From: Sphaerisporangium fuscum
GTDB lineage: Bacteria > Actinomycetota > Actinomycetes > Streptosporangiales > Streptosporangiaceae
DNA length: 64,000 bases
Direction: 5' to 3'
Assembly: GCF_018531465.1 (NCBI RefSeq)
Contig: NZ_JAHDTF010000038.1
Span: forward strand, 49,419 to 113,418
In this document: positions 1 to 7,832 of the stretch, in pieces
Layout: each line of letters starts with the position of its first letter
Numbering within the stretch: position 1 is the stretch's first letter
The notes under the pieces: generated by a model
The model's input: only the letters and a program-made list of their open reading frames with translations
The model's database searches: none
Told to the model about the DNA's origin: nothing
Translations under genes and position numbers: made by a program

Positions 1-905
1 GCGACTACACGACGTCCCAACTCGACGTCCTCGAAGCCGAGGCGATCCACATCATGCGTGAGGTCGCCGCCGAGTTCGAGCGCCCCTGTCTCCTCTTCTC
101 CGGTGGCAAAGACTCCATCGTCATGCTCCGGATCGCCGAGAAGGCCTTCTGGCCGGCGCCGATCCCCTTCCCGCTGATGCACGTCGACACCGGGCACAAC
201 TTCCCCGAGGTCATCGAGTTCCGCGACCGCCGCGCCGGCGAGCTGCACGTCCGGCTCGTCGTGGCCTCCGTCCAGGACTCGATCGACGCCGGCCGGGTGG
301 CGGAGGAGACCGGCAGGCGCGCGAGCCGCAACCGCCTGCAGACCACCACGCTGCTCGACGCCATCGAGGAGCACGAGTTCGACGCGGTCTTCGGCGGCGC
401 CCGCCGCGACGAGGAGAAGGCCCGCGCCAAGGAGCGGGTCTTCTCGTTCCGCGACGAGTTCGGCCAGTGGGACCCGAAGAACCAGCGTCCCGAGCTGTGG
501 AACCTCTACAACGCGCGCATCCGCAAGGGTGAGCACATCCGCGTCTTCCCCCTGTCCAACTGGACAGAGCTCGACATCTGGGACTACATCCGGCGCGAGG
601 GCATCGAGATCCCGGCGATCTACTTCGCTCACACGCGGAAGGTCTTCGAGCGCGACGGCATGCTGCTCGCCGACTCCGACGTGGTCAACCGCGGCGACGA
701 CGAGCCGACCTTCGAGGCCGTCGTCCGCTACCGCACGGTCGGCGACATGACCTGCACCGGCGCCGTACAGTCCACGGCCGTCACCGTCGAAGAGATCATC
801 TCTGAGATCGCGGCCACCCGTATCACCGAGCGCGGCGCCACCCGTGCCGACGACCGCGCCTCCGAGGCCGCCATGGAAGACCGCAAGAAGGAGGGCTACT
901 TCTGA
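1..905 (+). CDS. cysD: Sulfate adenylyltransferase subunit 2 (CysD), 5' truncated by window edge
   Basis: Small subunit of ATP sulfurylase, which makes adenosine 5'-phosphosulfate (APS) from ATP and sulfate together with the CysN GTPase. The reading frame is open from base 3, giving about 300 visible residues, so the true start lies just outside the window. The PP-loop motif FSGGKDS is at visible residues 32-38, followed by HVDTGHNFPE and the C-terminal RYRTVGDMTCTGAV typical of CysD. The protein ends KKEGYF, as in the family. cysN follows 100 bases downstream on the same strand, so the two are probably one transcript. The ATG at 54 is internal (it follows EAIHI, part of the conserved N-terminal helix) and is not the start. 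Confidence 0.95.
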   Translation, partial: DYTTSQLDVLEAEAIHIMREVAAEFERPCLLFSGGKDSIVMLRIAEKAFWPAPIPFPLMHVDTGHNFPEVIEFRDRRAGELHVRLVVASVQDSIDAGRVAEETGRRASRNRLQTTTLLDAIEEHEFDAVFGGARRDEEKARAKERVFSFRDEFGQWDPKNQRPELWNLYNARIRKGEHIRVFPLSNWTELDIWDYIRREGIEIPAIYFAHTRKVFERDGMLLADSDVVNRGDDEPTFEAVVRYRTVGDMTCTGAVQSTAVTVEEIISEIAATRITERGATRADDRASEAAMEDRKKEGYF

Positions 906-1005
906 TGGCGTCCCTCCCCAGCCGGGGCCGCGTGCCTTCGGCGAGCCTCGTGAGCCGTGTCTTCCCCCGCCGCGCCGGCGGTACGACCCCTGGAGAGCAG
1001 TTCTG

Positions 1006-2268
1006 ATGGACATCCTGCGTTTCGCCACGGCGGGCTCGGTCGACGACGGCAAGTCGACCCTCATCGGACGCCTGCTCTTCGACTCCAAGGCGATCTTCGA
1101 GGACCAGCTCGAGGCCGTCGAGCGCACCAGCCGTGACCGCGGCACCGAGTACACCGACCTGTCGCTGCTCACCGACGGACTGCGGGCCGAGCGCGAGCAG
1201 GGCATCACGATCGACGTGGCCTACCGCTACTTCGCCACGCCGAAGCGGAAGTTCATCATCGCCGACACCCCCGGCCACATCCAGTACACCCGGAACATGG
1301 TTACCGGCGCCTCCACCGCCGACCTGGCGATCGTCCTGATCGACGCGCGCAAGGGCGTGCTCGAGCAGTCGCGGCGCCACGCGTTCCTCACCACGCTGCT
1401 CCGGGTGCCCCACCTGGTGCTCGCGGTCAACAAGATGGACCTGGTCGACTACTCCAAGGACCGCTTCGAGGAGATCCGCGAGGAGTTCACCGCCTTCGCG
1501 GCCAAGCTGAACGTCGCCGACCTCACGTTCATCCCGATCTCGGCCCTCCACGGCGACAACGTCGTCTCCCGGTCGGAGAACATGCCGTGGTACCAGGGCA
1601 CCTCGCTGCTGCACCACCTGGAGAACGTCCACATCGCCTCCGACCGCAACCTGGTCGACGTGCGCTTCCCGGTGCAGTACGTCATCCGTCCCCAGCGCGC
1701 CACCGACCCCGCCTTCCACGACTACCGCGGGTACGCCGGGCAGGTCGCGGGCGGCGTGATCAAGCCGGGCGACGAGGTGATGCACCTGCCGTCCGGCCTC
1801 AGCACCCGGGTGGCCGCGATCGACACCTTCGACGGACCCGTCGAGGAGGCGTTCGCGCCGATGTCCGTCACCCTCCGCCTGGAGGACGACATCGACATCT
1901 CACGCGGCGACATGATCTGCCGTCCCAACAACAGGCCGCAGGTCGCCCAGGACCTTCAGGCCATGGTGTGCTGGATGACCGACGGCCTCAAGCTCGCCCC
2001 GCGCTCCAAGCTGGTCATCAAGCACACCACTCGCACGGCCCGCGCGCTGGTCCGCGACCTGCACTACCGGCTCGACGTGAACACCCTGCACCGCGACGAG
2101 TCGGCGACCTCGCTCGGCCTGAACGAGATCGGCCGGGTGTCGCTGCGGGTCACCCAGCCGCTGTTCGTCGACGACTACGCCAGGAACCGCCTGACCGGCG
2201 GTTTCATCCTGATCGACGAGTCCACCAACGGCACGGTGGGCGCGGGTATGATCGTCGAAGCACGCTGA
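1006..2268 (+). CDS. cysN: Sulfate adenylyltransferase subunit 1 (CysN GTPase)
   Basis: GTPase subunit of ATP sulfurylase; GTP hydrolysis drives APS formation by CysD. The protein has 420 residues. G1 box GSVDDGKST is at residues 10-18, DTPGH at 87-91 and NKMD at 142-145, followed by EF-Tu-like beta-barrel domains. No CysC (APS kinase) domain follows, so APS phosphorylation must come from a separate enzyme; a candidate lies at 39841-41154. The ATG at 1006 is chosen because GGAGAG lies about 8 bases upstream and because the open frame before it (from 844) overlaps cysD and encodes Pro/Arg-rich non-family sequence. Confidence 0.95.
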   Translation: MDILRFATAGSVDDGKSTLIGRLLFDSKAIFEDQLEAVERTSRDRGTEYTDLSLLTDGLRAEREQGITIDVAYRYFATPKRKFIIADTPGHIQYTRNMVTGASTADLAIVLIDARKGVLEQSRRHAFLTTLLRVPHLVLAVNKMDLVDYSKDRFEEIREEFTAFAAKLNVADLTFIPISALHGDNVVSRSENMPWYQGTSLLHHLENVHIASDRNLVDVRFPVQYVIRPQRATDPAFHDYRGYAGQVAGGVIKPGDEVMHLPSGLSTRVAAIDTFDGPVEEAFAPMSVTLRLEDDIDISRGDMICRPNNRPQVAQDLQAMVCWMTDGLKLAPRSKLVIKHTTRTARALVRDLHYRLDVNTLHRDESATSLGLNEIGRVSLRVTQPLFVDDYARNRLTGGFILIDESTNGTVGAGMIVEAR

Positions 2269-2278
2269 GACCAGCGGC

Positions 2279-3100
2279 CTATCGCTGGTGACCGCTCGGG
2301 TGGCGCCGCGCCAGGTCCTCGTTGAGGAAGTCGAGGACCGCCGGGGTCGCGACCTCGCGGAACTCCTCGAAGTAGGCGTGGCGGGCCCCCGGGATGAGGT
2401 GCGGTCGGGCGCCGGGGATCCGGCCGGCCAGCAGCGGCGCGTTGGTGGCGGGGTTGAAGACGTCGTCGGCGCCGTGGATCACGAGGGTGGGCGCGGCGAT
2501 GCGGGGCAGCGCGTCCCAGGCGTCGTGGCCCGCGCTGGCGGCGAAGTGACGGCGGCGGGCGTGGGCGGGCATGCCGGGATCGCCGGTCGTGTGGTACGGG
2601 CCGGGGTGGGCCGCGAGCCACTCCGGCGTGTACATCAACTCCAGCAGCGCCCGCTCGGCGGCGGCCCGGTCCGGCTGGGCCAGCGCGCGGCGCACATCCC
2701 GGCTCCGCTCCACCCCGTGGGCGCCTCCAGGTGAGGTACACCCCAGCACCAGCGCCGCCACCCGTTCCGGGTGATCGGCGGCCAGCCACTGCGCGACCCG
2801 CCCGCCCATGGACGTGCCGTAGACGTGCGCTCGCTCCACCCCGAGCGCGTCGAGCACGGCCAATACGTCCAGCGCGAAGCCGCGTGTCGTGTAGGGCTCG
2901 TCGGGCGTGTCGCTGTCCCCGGTCCCCCGGTAGTCGAAGGTGATCGTCCGATAAAGGGCCGCGAAGTCCGCCCGCACGCTGTCCCACCAGTGATGGTTGT
3001 TGGCCTGGCCGGAGAGCAGCACGAGCGGGAATCCCTCCCCGCTCACCTGGTAGGCCAGCTTCACCCCGTCTTTCGCCATCGCAAAAGGCACGTCACGCAT
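2279..3100 (-). CDS. Alpha/beta hydrolase
   Basis: Predicted cytoplasmic alpha/beta-hydrolase fold enzyme of 273 residues; the substrate cannot be read from sequence. The nucleophile elbow GTSMGG is at residues 95-100 (Ser97). The acid is probably in HGADD (Asp212 or Asp213) and the base is His241 in GARHAYF. It converges on cysN, with ten bases between the stops. The start ATG at 3100 has GGGAGAG directly before it; an ATG seven codons further in is an alternative. The open frame continues upstream to 3394, but that part is Pro/Arg/Thr-rich and runs through a 40-bp palindrome, so it is not coding. Confidence 0.85.
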   Translation of the reverse strand: MRDVPFAMAKDGVKLAYQVSGEGFPLVLLSGQANNHHWWDSVRADFAALYRTITFDYRGTGDSDTPDEPYTTRGFALDVLAVLDALGVERAHVYGTSMGGRVAQWLAADHPERVAALVLGCTSPGGAHGVERSRDVRRALAQPDRAAAERALLELMYTPEWLAAHPGPYHTTGDPGMPAHARRRHFAASAGHDAWDALPRIAAPTLVIHGADDVFNPATNAPLLAGRIPGARPHLIPGARHAYFEEFREVATPAVLDFLNEDLARRHPSGHQR

Positions 3101-3148
3101 TCTCTCCCGACAACCGGCACCGTAGCCACCCAGGGAGAATCTCCCGGG

Positions 3149-3188
3149 CCTGATCGCTCCTCGACGGCGCCGTCGAGGAGCGATCAGG
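3149..3188. terminator. Perfect 40-bp palindrome, probable bidirectional terminator or hairpin
   Basis: Two 20-base arms meet without spacer at 3168/3169 and pair perfectly. The centre GGCGCC would form the loop. It lies between the start of the minus-strand hydrolase and the end of the TetR fragment at 3303, so it could terminate the old regulator gene. There is no T tract, which is common in actinobacteria. Confidence 0.5.
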
Positions 3189-3302
3189 GCCCGCGGCGCC
3201 ACGGTTGTGATGCTGCGGTTGTCGTGACCGGTCGTGGGCTGATCGAGTCGCGCCGCCGGGATGGCCCTTCCGTTTCCACTGCCGATCGTCGGCTTGGGGT
3301 TG

Positions 3303-3540
3303 TCAGATGCCGGCGTCGTGCCCGGTTCGCTTCGCGTAGCCGTAGAGGAAGGTGTGTACGCCGGCGGCGACCATTTCCCTGAGCGCCTTCTCATCGTGCA
3401 GAGCGGCTTGGTCGGTCAGGTTGTCGGCGACCCGCTGCGTGCTCTCCTGGATCACGGTCTGGAACAGCTCGGCCTTGTCGGTGAAGTGGTTGTAGATGGT
3501 GCGGTTGGAGACGCCGGCCTCGGCGGCGAGTCGAACACCT
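3303..3540 (-). pseudogene. TetR-family regulator fragment, truncated at both ends
   Basis: Read on the minus strand, the frame ending at the TGA at 3303-3305 encodes LAAEAGVSNRTIYNHF followed by TDKAELF, the recognition half of a TetR helix-turn-helix. About 45 more residues follow, ending YGYAKRTGHDAGI. The first helix and any start codon are missing; similarity stops near 3535, where the plus strand turns into another gene's tail. About 75 residues remain of a usual 190 or so, so this is a remnant. It is the regulator that may once have accompanied the flavin reductase fragment next to it. Confidence 0.65.
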
Positions 3541-3748
3541 CCGGCTGATCCTGGCCGAGCTCAAGGTCGCCACCGTCCGCCCTCAGGTGGCGCTGTCCCT
3601 GCACCACGACTTCACCATCTCCGCCCCCACCGAGCCGGGCGACGTCACTCCCGGCCCACACCAGCACCAGACCCTCACCGCCCTGCTGGACGACGTCGTC
3701 GTCTGGTCGCAGGCGCTGCAGACGATCCGCGAAGGAGCCCCGGCATGA
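3541..3748 (+). pseudogene. C-terminal fragment of an NADPH-dependent FMN reductase-like protein
   Basis: Plus-strand frame starting near 3542 reads RLILAELKVATVRPQVALSL and continues with HHDFTISAP and LTALLDDVVVWSQALQTIRE up to the TGA at 3746-3748. This resembles the last 65-70 residues of NAD(P)H-dependent FMN reductases (flavodoxin fold), whose ends commonly read LFTDFE and then a helix with WS.AL. There is no start codon and no flavin-binding N-terminus. The stop overlaps the next gene's start (ATGA at 3745-3748), so the ancestral gene was translationally coupled to it. The assignment rests on remembered family pattern only. Confidence 0.5.
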
Positions 3749-4887
3749 CCGCCGCATCAAACCCGCTGCCCGACACCGCGCTCGACGACCTGGCGGACAC
3801 GATCGCCGCCGGCGCGACGATCGCCGGGCTCGGCGAGTCCACGAGATTCGCCCACGAGACCTTCGACACGCGCGACCAGATCTTCCGCCGGCTGGCCCGG
3901 CAGCATGGCTTCCGCGCGCTGGCCCTGCAGGACGACGCCTCCGTCGGCGCGACGCTCGACGCGTACGTCACCGGCGGCGCGGGCACGGCCGCCTCCGCGC
4001 TGGAAAGCGCCTGGCGTCCCTGGCGCACCGCCGAAATGGCCGCGGCGCTGGAGTGGATCCGCACCTTCAACCAGGACCACCTCAGCGATCCCATTCGGAT
4101 CTTCGGGGTCAAGCCGGCCCAGGCACGGCCCGAGGACTACGACGCCGTGCTCGACCACGTCCGCCGCATAGCCCCGCACCGGCTGGCCGAGCTGGCGGCC
4201 CACCTGGAACCGATCCGCACCGCGCACGAGATCGACGAGCACGTGCAACGCGCGCGTGGACTGCATCCGGGCCGCCCCTTCGCCGAGCACGCCCGCGACG
4301 CGCTCGCCATTGTCGAGCAACTGCCCGGCGACGCCGTCCTGGCGCGAATGCGCCTCATCGTGGACTTCCACGAGCGCAGCGTCGCCGGACGCGGCGACTA
4401 CGCCGGCGACGCCGAGGTCTGGGCCGAGACGATCACTGAGCACCAGCGCCGTACAGGACACCGCGTGGCCTACTGGGACGGCATCGCACACACCTCTGCG
4501 GTTCCGACGGTCCTGGGCCTGGCTCCCCGGCGCGGCTCTCAGCCCACGGTCGGCAGGGTGCTGCGCGACCACCACGGCTCCGGATACGTTTCGGTGGCGA
4601 TCGGCTTCCACCACGGCGACCTCGGTGTCGCGGCCGTCCCGGAACCCGCCCCGGACTGGCTCGACGCCCGGCTCGCCGCGCCCGACCGCCCCGCCCACTG
4701 GCTGGACCTGCGGCGCGCCGACCTGCGCCGTCATTGGGGAGGACCCGCGAAGGCGCGCGTCATCAGCGGCGTCTACGACCCCTCCCATGACGCCGCCGAG
4801 CACCTCGTCGTCGCCTCGCTGCCTGACGCGTTCGACGTACTCGTGCATCTGCGCCGGGTGTCCCCCGTGCGGTGGCTGGGCGCATGA
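3745..4887 (+). CDS. Erythromycin esterase family protein
   Basis: 380-residue member of the EreA/EreB-like (succinoglycan biosynthesis YbiU-type) superfamily. Its metal-independent hydrolytic centre uses Glu and His: GLGESTRFAHE at residues 28-38 gives Glu31 and His37, and GFHHGDLGVAAVP lies near the C-terminus. In classical Ere enzymes a second histidine occurs in an NAH motif; here the matching stretch reads WDGIAHTSAVP. Whether it opens macrolide lactones is unknown, since many homologues have no proven activity. The start overlaps the stop of the reductase fragment by ATGA. No ribosome site of its own is obvious, so expression may now depend on a lost upstream gene. Confidence 0.75.
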   Translation: MTAASNPLPDTALDDLADTIAAGATIAGLGESTRFAHETFDTRDQIFRRLARQHGFRALALQDDASVGATLDAYVTGGAGTAASALESAWRPWRTAEMAAALEWIRTFNQDHLSDPIRIFGVKPAQARPEDYDAVLDHVRRIAPHRLAELAAHLEPIRTAHEIDEHVQRARGLHPGRPFAEHARDALAIVEQLPGDAVLARMRLIVDFHERSVAGRGDYAGDAEVWAETITEHQRRTGHRVAYWDGIAHTSAVPTVLGLAPRRGSQPTVGRVLRDHHGSGYVSVAIGFHHGDLGVAAVPEPAPDWLDARLAAPDRPAHWLDLRRADLRRHWGGPAKARVISGVYDPSHDAAEHLVVASLPDAFDVLVHLRRVSPVRWLGA

Positions 4888-4950
4888 CCCTCGTTCAGGC
4901 AGGGACGGTGTTTCCGCAGTTCGCAGTGGCCATGCCTATCGTGATCCATC

Positions 4951-5550
4951 TCACCGCTGATGGCTGTCCCGTTGTTCCTCGGGCCTGGTGATCAATTCGG
5001 CGAACAGTTCGGCGGCGTCGTCGACTGCCGCCTGGTCGCCGGTGGCGAGGAGATCCAGAAGCAGTCCGCGGCCGACGGCGAGCGAAAGCCGGGCCACGCG
5101 GACGGCTTCTTGCGGAGGGAGACCGTGCTTGATGAGCATTTCGGTGACCGGATCGGTCCAGGCCGTGACGACCGACCTGCGGAACTCGACCGTCCAAGGG
5201 CGCCGGTTCAAGGCATGCGCGTAGATCTCGAAGAACAACCGCTCGGCCGGCGCGAGTGCGGGGTCGCTGAGGCGTTTCCAGAAGGCTCGGGACAGTTCGG
5301 TGAGATCTCTGGTGTCGGCTTCGAGCGCCGCGAGCGCGGCGCGCTGGCGGGCCTCCATCAGATTGACGATCTCGACCAGCAAGCCTTCGCGTGATCCGAA
5401 GTGGTAGTGCAGCATGCGATGACTCGTACCGATCGCCGCGGCGAGTTCGCGCATGCTGAGATCACTGAAGCCGACCTCCTGCAAGTGCTCGATGCAGCGT
5501 TCGAGCAACGCCTCTTTCGCCGTCCCTGACAGGGCAGCCCTCTTGACCAT
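4951..5550 (-). CDS. TetR-family transcriptional regulator
   Basis: 199-residue one-component repressor. The N-terminal helix-turn-helix includes LSMRELAAAIGTSHRMLHYH and FGSREGLL (about residues 25-60), followed by an all-helical ligand domain with no assigned ligand. Start ATG is at 5550; longer upstream extensions would run through the operator. It is divergent from the SRPBCC gene at 5612, with a near-perfect 30-bp palindrome between them, which suggests autoregulation and control of that gene. Its last codons (EEQRDSHQR) lie in one arm of an inverted repeat whose other arm is at 6044-6069. Confidence 0.88.
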   Translation of the reverse strand: MVKRAALSGTAKEALLERCIEHLQEVGFSDLSMRELAAAIGTSHRMLHYHFGSREGLLVEIVNLMEARQRAALAALEADTRDLTELSRAFWKRLSDPALAPAERLFFEIYAHALNRRPWTVEFRRSVVTAWTDPVTEMLIKHGLPPQEAVRVARLSLAVGRGLLLDLLATGDQAAVDDAAELFAELITRPEEQRDSHQR

Positions 5551-5580
5551 GTACCAAATAGTACATGTACCATTTGGTAC
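5551..5580. promoter_or_regulatory. Palindromic operator between TetR and SRPBCC genes
   Basis: The 30 bases read GTACCAAATAGTAC, AT, then GTACCATTTGGTAC. The two halves are inverted copies with one mismatched pair (A/G). The site touches the TetR start codon and lies 31 bases before the SRPBCC start, the usual place for an autoregulated TetR operator. Confidence 0.75.
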
Positions 5581-5611
5581 ACAAACGTGTCCTGTCGAGG
5601 CGGAGATTCTC

Positions 5612-6034
5612 ATGCGGATATCAACCACCATCGCGGCTCCGGTCCCGGCGGTTTGGGCGGTGTTGCTCGACATCGAGCGCTGGCCTGAATGGACCGACAC
5701 GGTGACCACGGCCACGTGGCTCGATTCAGGCCCGACGCGGCCAGGGCGACGTGCGCGCCTGACCCAGCCGCGGCTGGGCAGCGCCGAGTGGGAGATCACC
5801 GAACTGGATCAGGAGAGGTCCTTCTCCTGGGCTCGGCGTTCAGCCGGCGTGACCACGCTCGGGGGACACCTGCTGTCCGCGAGCCCCGAGGGTGGAACGA
5901 TCATCACACTCAGTATCGATCATTCCGGTCCTCTGGCCGGCGTGGTCCGGCTGCTCACCGATCGACTCACCCGCCGATACATCGACACCGAAGCGCGCGG
6001 CCTCAAGGCGTACTGCGAACACTCCCGCGGCTGA
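5612..6034 (+). CDS. SRPBCC family protein (polyketide cyclase/dehydrase-like)
   Basis: 140-residue START-like helix-grip protein. It begins MRISTTIAAPVPAVWAVLLD and continues with IERWPEWTD, the standard opening of the SRPBCC family, and ends with the long C-terminal helix. Such proteins bind hydrophobic ligands or act as cyclases; no specific function can be assigned. GGAG precedes the ATG by about seven bases. It is divergent from the TetR gene and shares its operator. The pair is bracketed by a 26-bp inverted repeat (4955-4980 and 6044-6069). Confidence 0.8.
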   Translation: MRISTTIAAPVPAVWAVLLDIERWPEWTDTVTTATWLDSGPTRPGRRARLTQPRLGSAEWEITELDQERSFSWARRSAGVTTLGGHLLSASPEGGTIITLSIDHSGPLAGVVRLLTDRLTRRYIDTEARGLKAYCEHSRG

Positions 6035-6147
6035 TCCGAGGCCGAGGAGCAACGGGACAGCCATCAGCGATCGGTCGACGATGCGCGAATCCTGGGTCTG
6101 TCACAGATTTCGTGATCCCCAGATGGACTCGGCCCGGAACTTGTCGA

Positions 6148-6300
6148 TCACGCCGGCTGATCGTCGCAGCGCTGTTGGAAGTCTCCTTCCCCCACTTGGT
6201 GCAGGGCATCACCCAGTTCGCCGGCCCAGCGGTGGCTCCAGGCACTGAGCGGGGCGAGTGCCTCGACGAGGTCTCGGCCGTGGTTCGAAAAGCGAAACAC
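6148..6300 (-). pseudogene. HxlR-type regulator C-terminal fragment
   Basis: The minus-strand frame ending at TGA 6148-6150 reads VFRFSNHGRDLVEALAPLSA and then WSHRWAGELGDALHQ. This resembles the end of HxlR-family winged-helix regulators (usual pattern: LTPLGRSL...AL..W). No winged helix or start codon is present; upstream of about 6300 the sequence becomes the leader of the CMD-family gene. It is probably a scar left when the region was rearranged. Confidence 0.4.
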
Positions 6301-6313
6301 CAGGGAGCACAGT

Positions 6314-6922
6314 ATGCCGCGTATCGAACCGCTCAACCCGCCCTATCCCGCCTCCATCGATCAGGCGCTGCGCCGCTGGATGCCGCCCGGCGTGTCGTAC
6401 GAGCCGCTCACGCTGTTCCGTGTCCTGCACCGCAACCACGAGCTGGCCTCACGAATGTTCGCCCTCGGAGCAGGGCTGCTGGGCCACGGGCTGCTGCCGG
6501 CCGCCGACCGGGAGCTCGTCATCACCCGGGTCACCGCACGCGCCGGGTGCCGCTACGAGTGGGGCGTGCACGCCGCGACCCTCGCCCGGCAAGCCGGCCT
6601 CAGCCTGGAGCGGCTGCGGGCTACGGCCGCCCCGGGAATCGACGGCTCATGGCCTCCGCGCCATGCGGCACTGCTGCACGCGGTCGACGAGCTGCACGAG
6701 ACCGCGCGGCTGTCGCAGCCCGTCTGGGACGCCCTGCGCATGCACTACCAGGACGAGCAGTTGCTCGAATTCCTCGTACTGGCCGGCTGGTACCGCACCA
6801 TCGGCTATCTGGCGAACGGGCTCCTGCTGGAGGAGGAGCCCTGGGCCGTCCCGTTCCCAGAAGCGCCGCAAGGCCCGCAGCCGGACGGGGCCGAGCGGGC
6901 CGGCGGGAAGGACCGCCGATGA
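6314..6922 (+). CDS. Carboxymuconolactone decarboxylase (AhpD-like) family protein
   Basis: 202 residues, with the CMD-fold helix containing CRYEWGVHAATLARQ (Cys79, His86). Typical AhpD proteins have CxxC...H; this branch keeps one Cys plus the His, so peroxidase-type disulfide chemistry is doubtful. LVITRVTARAGC before it and LLEFLVLAGWYRTIGYL-like sequence after it are standard for actinobacterial CMD proteins. AGGGAG lies eight bases before the ATG. Its stop overlaps the next start (ATGA), so the two are translated together. Confidence 0.85.
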   Translation: MPRIEPLNPPYPASIDQALRRWMPPGVSYEPLTLFRVLHRNHELASRMFALGAGLLGHGLLPAADRELVITRVTARAGCRYEWGVHAATLARQAGLSLERLRATAAPGIDGSWPPRHAALLHAVDELHETARLSQPVWDALRMHYQDEQLLEFLVLAGWYRTIGYLANGLLLEEEPWAVPFPEAPQGPQPDGAERAGGKDRR

Positions 6923-7821
6923 GCGGCGACGACGCGCAGCTCACGATCGTTCGCGCCTGCCTGCGCGACGGCGAAGGCGGCAGTCCCACCGCGGTGATGG
7001 AGGAGACGCCGTTGAGCGACGACGAGCGCCGCCGCGTGCCGGCTCTGATGGGAACCTCGCACGCGGTCTTCGTCTCCGCGCACGATGGAGCGGATGGTCC
7101 GGTCGCCCGGCTGCGCTTCTTCACCGCCGAGGGTGAGCTGCCCGCATGTGGTCACGGGACGATCGCGGCCCTGGCCTTCCTCGCCGAGCGCGCCGAGAGG
7201 GCGGAACACCGCACCACGCTCCATACGCCGGGGGGCGCCTTCGCCGGCCGGGCCGTACGGGAGGAGGATCACATCACGGCCTCCTTCGACACCGGCCCCG
7301 TCGACCTGCGCGAGGCCACCGCGACCGAGTGCGACCTCGTCCTGCCCGCCCTCGGCGTCACCCCGGACATCCTCGCGCCGGGTGCCCGAACCGCCGCGCT
7401 GGGGCGGCCACGTCTGCTGATCCCCGTCGCCACGCGGTCGGCCGTGGCCGCACTGGACCCGGACCTCGAACGGCTCCGCGCCGCCTGCGACCGGCTCGGC
7501 CTCCTCGGCTGTTACGTCTACTCCGTCCCGGAGCCCTCCGGCCGGGCCGCGGCCCGCATGTTCGCCCCGTCGATCGGCGTGCCCGAGGACGTGGCCAACG
7601 CCAACAGCACCGCCTGCCTTGCCGCTCACCTGGCCGATCAACGGCTCACCGGCGTCACGGTGGACATGGGCGACTCGCTCGGCAGCCCTTCCACGATCAG
7701 CGCCGCGGCGCGGCCCGGTTCGCCCGGTGGCCTCGTCCGCCTGTGCGGCGCCGCGAGGATCGAGCACGTCCTCCACACAGACCGGCTCCTCAGGAGCGAA
7801 CCCGGAAACAGGCCGGGCTGA
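6919..7821 (+). CDS. PhzF-family isomerase/epimerase-like protein
   Basis: 300 residues with the two-lobed diaminopimelate-epimerase fold of the PhzF family. AEGELPACGHGTIAALAFL is the conserved family motif, and Glu in the AVMEET segment probably matches the catalytic Glu45 of PhzF. The usual GGNPAGV motif reads GGSPTAV, and the second glycine-rich motif (TGSA in relatives) reads ANSTACLAAH, so this is a divergent member. It is translationally coupled to the CMD gene upstream. Substrate unknown; no phenazine genes are nearby. Confidence 0.8.
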   Translation: MSGDDAQLTIVRACLRDGEGGSPTAVMEETPLSDDERRRVPALMGTSHAVFVSAHDGADGPVARLRFFTAEGELPACGHGTIAALAFLAERAERAEHRTTLHTPGGAFAGRAVREEDHITASFDTGPVDLREATATECDLVLPALGVTPDILAPGARTAALGRPRLLIPVATRSAVAALDPDLERLRAACDRLGLLGCYVYSVPEPSGRAAARMFAPSIGVPEDVANANSTACLAAHLADQRLTGVTVDMGDSLGSPSTISAAARPGSPGGLVRLCGAARIEHVLHTDRLLRSEPGNRPG

Positions 7822-7832
7822 CCGGCCCCTGC

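Larger units (their letters stand above)
4955..6069. repeat. 26-bp inverted repeat bracketing the TetR/SRPBCC pair
   Basis: The left arm 4955-4980 and right arm 6044-6069 are reverse complements with 25 of 26 matches. The left arm is the 3' end of the TetR gene (EEQRDSHQR). The right arm is a detached copy lying after the SRPBCC stop codon. This may be a relic of duplication and inversion, or the mark of a mobilised two-gene cassette. Confidence 0.7.

Noticed and set aside
844..1005. Upstream extension of cysN
   Set aside because: The added residues are Pro/Arg-rich, overlap cysD and lie before a good ribosome site at the ATG of 1006.
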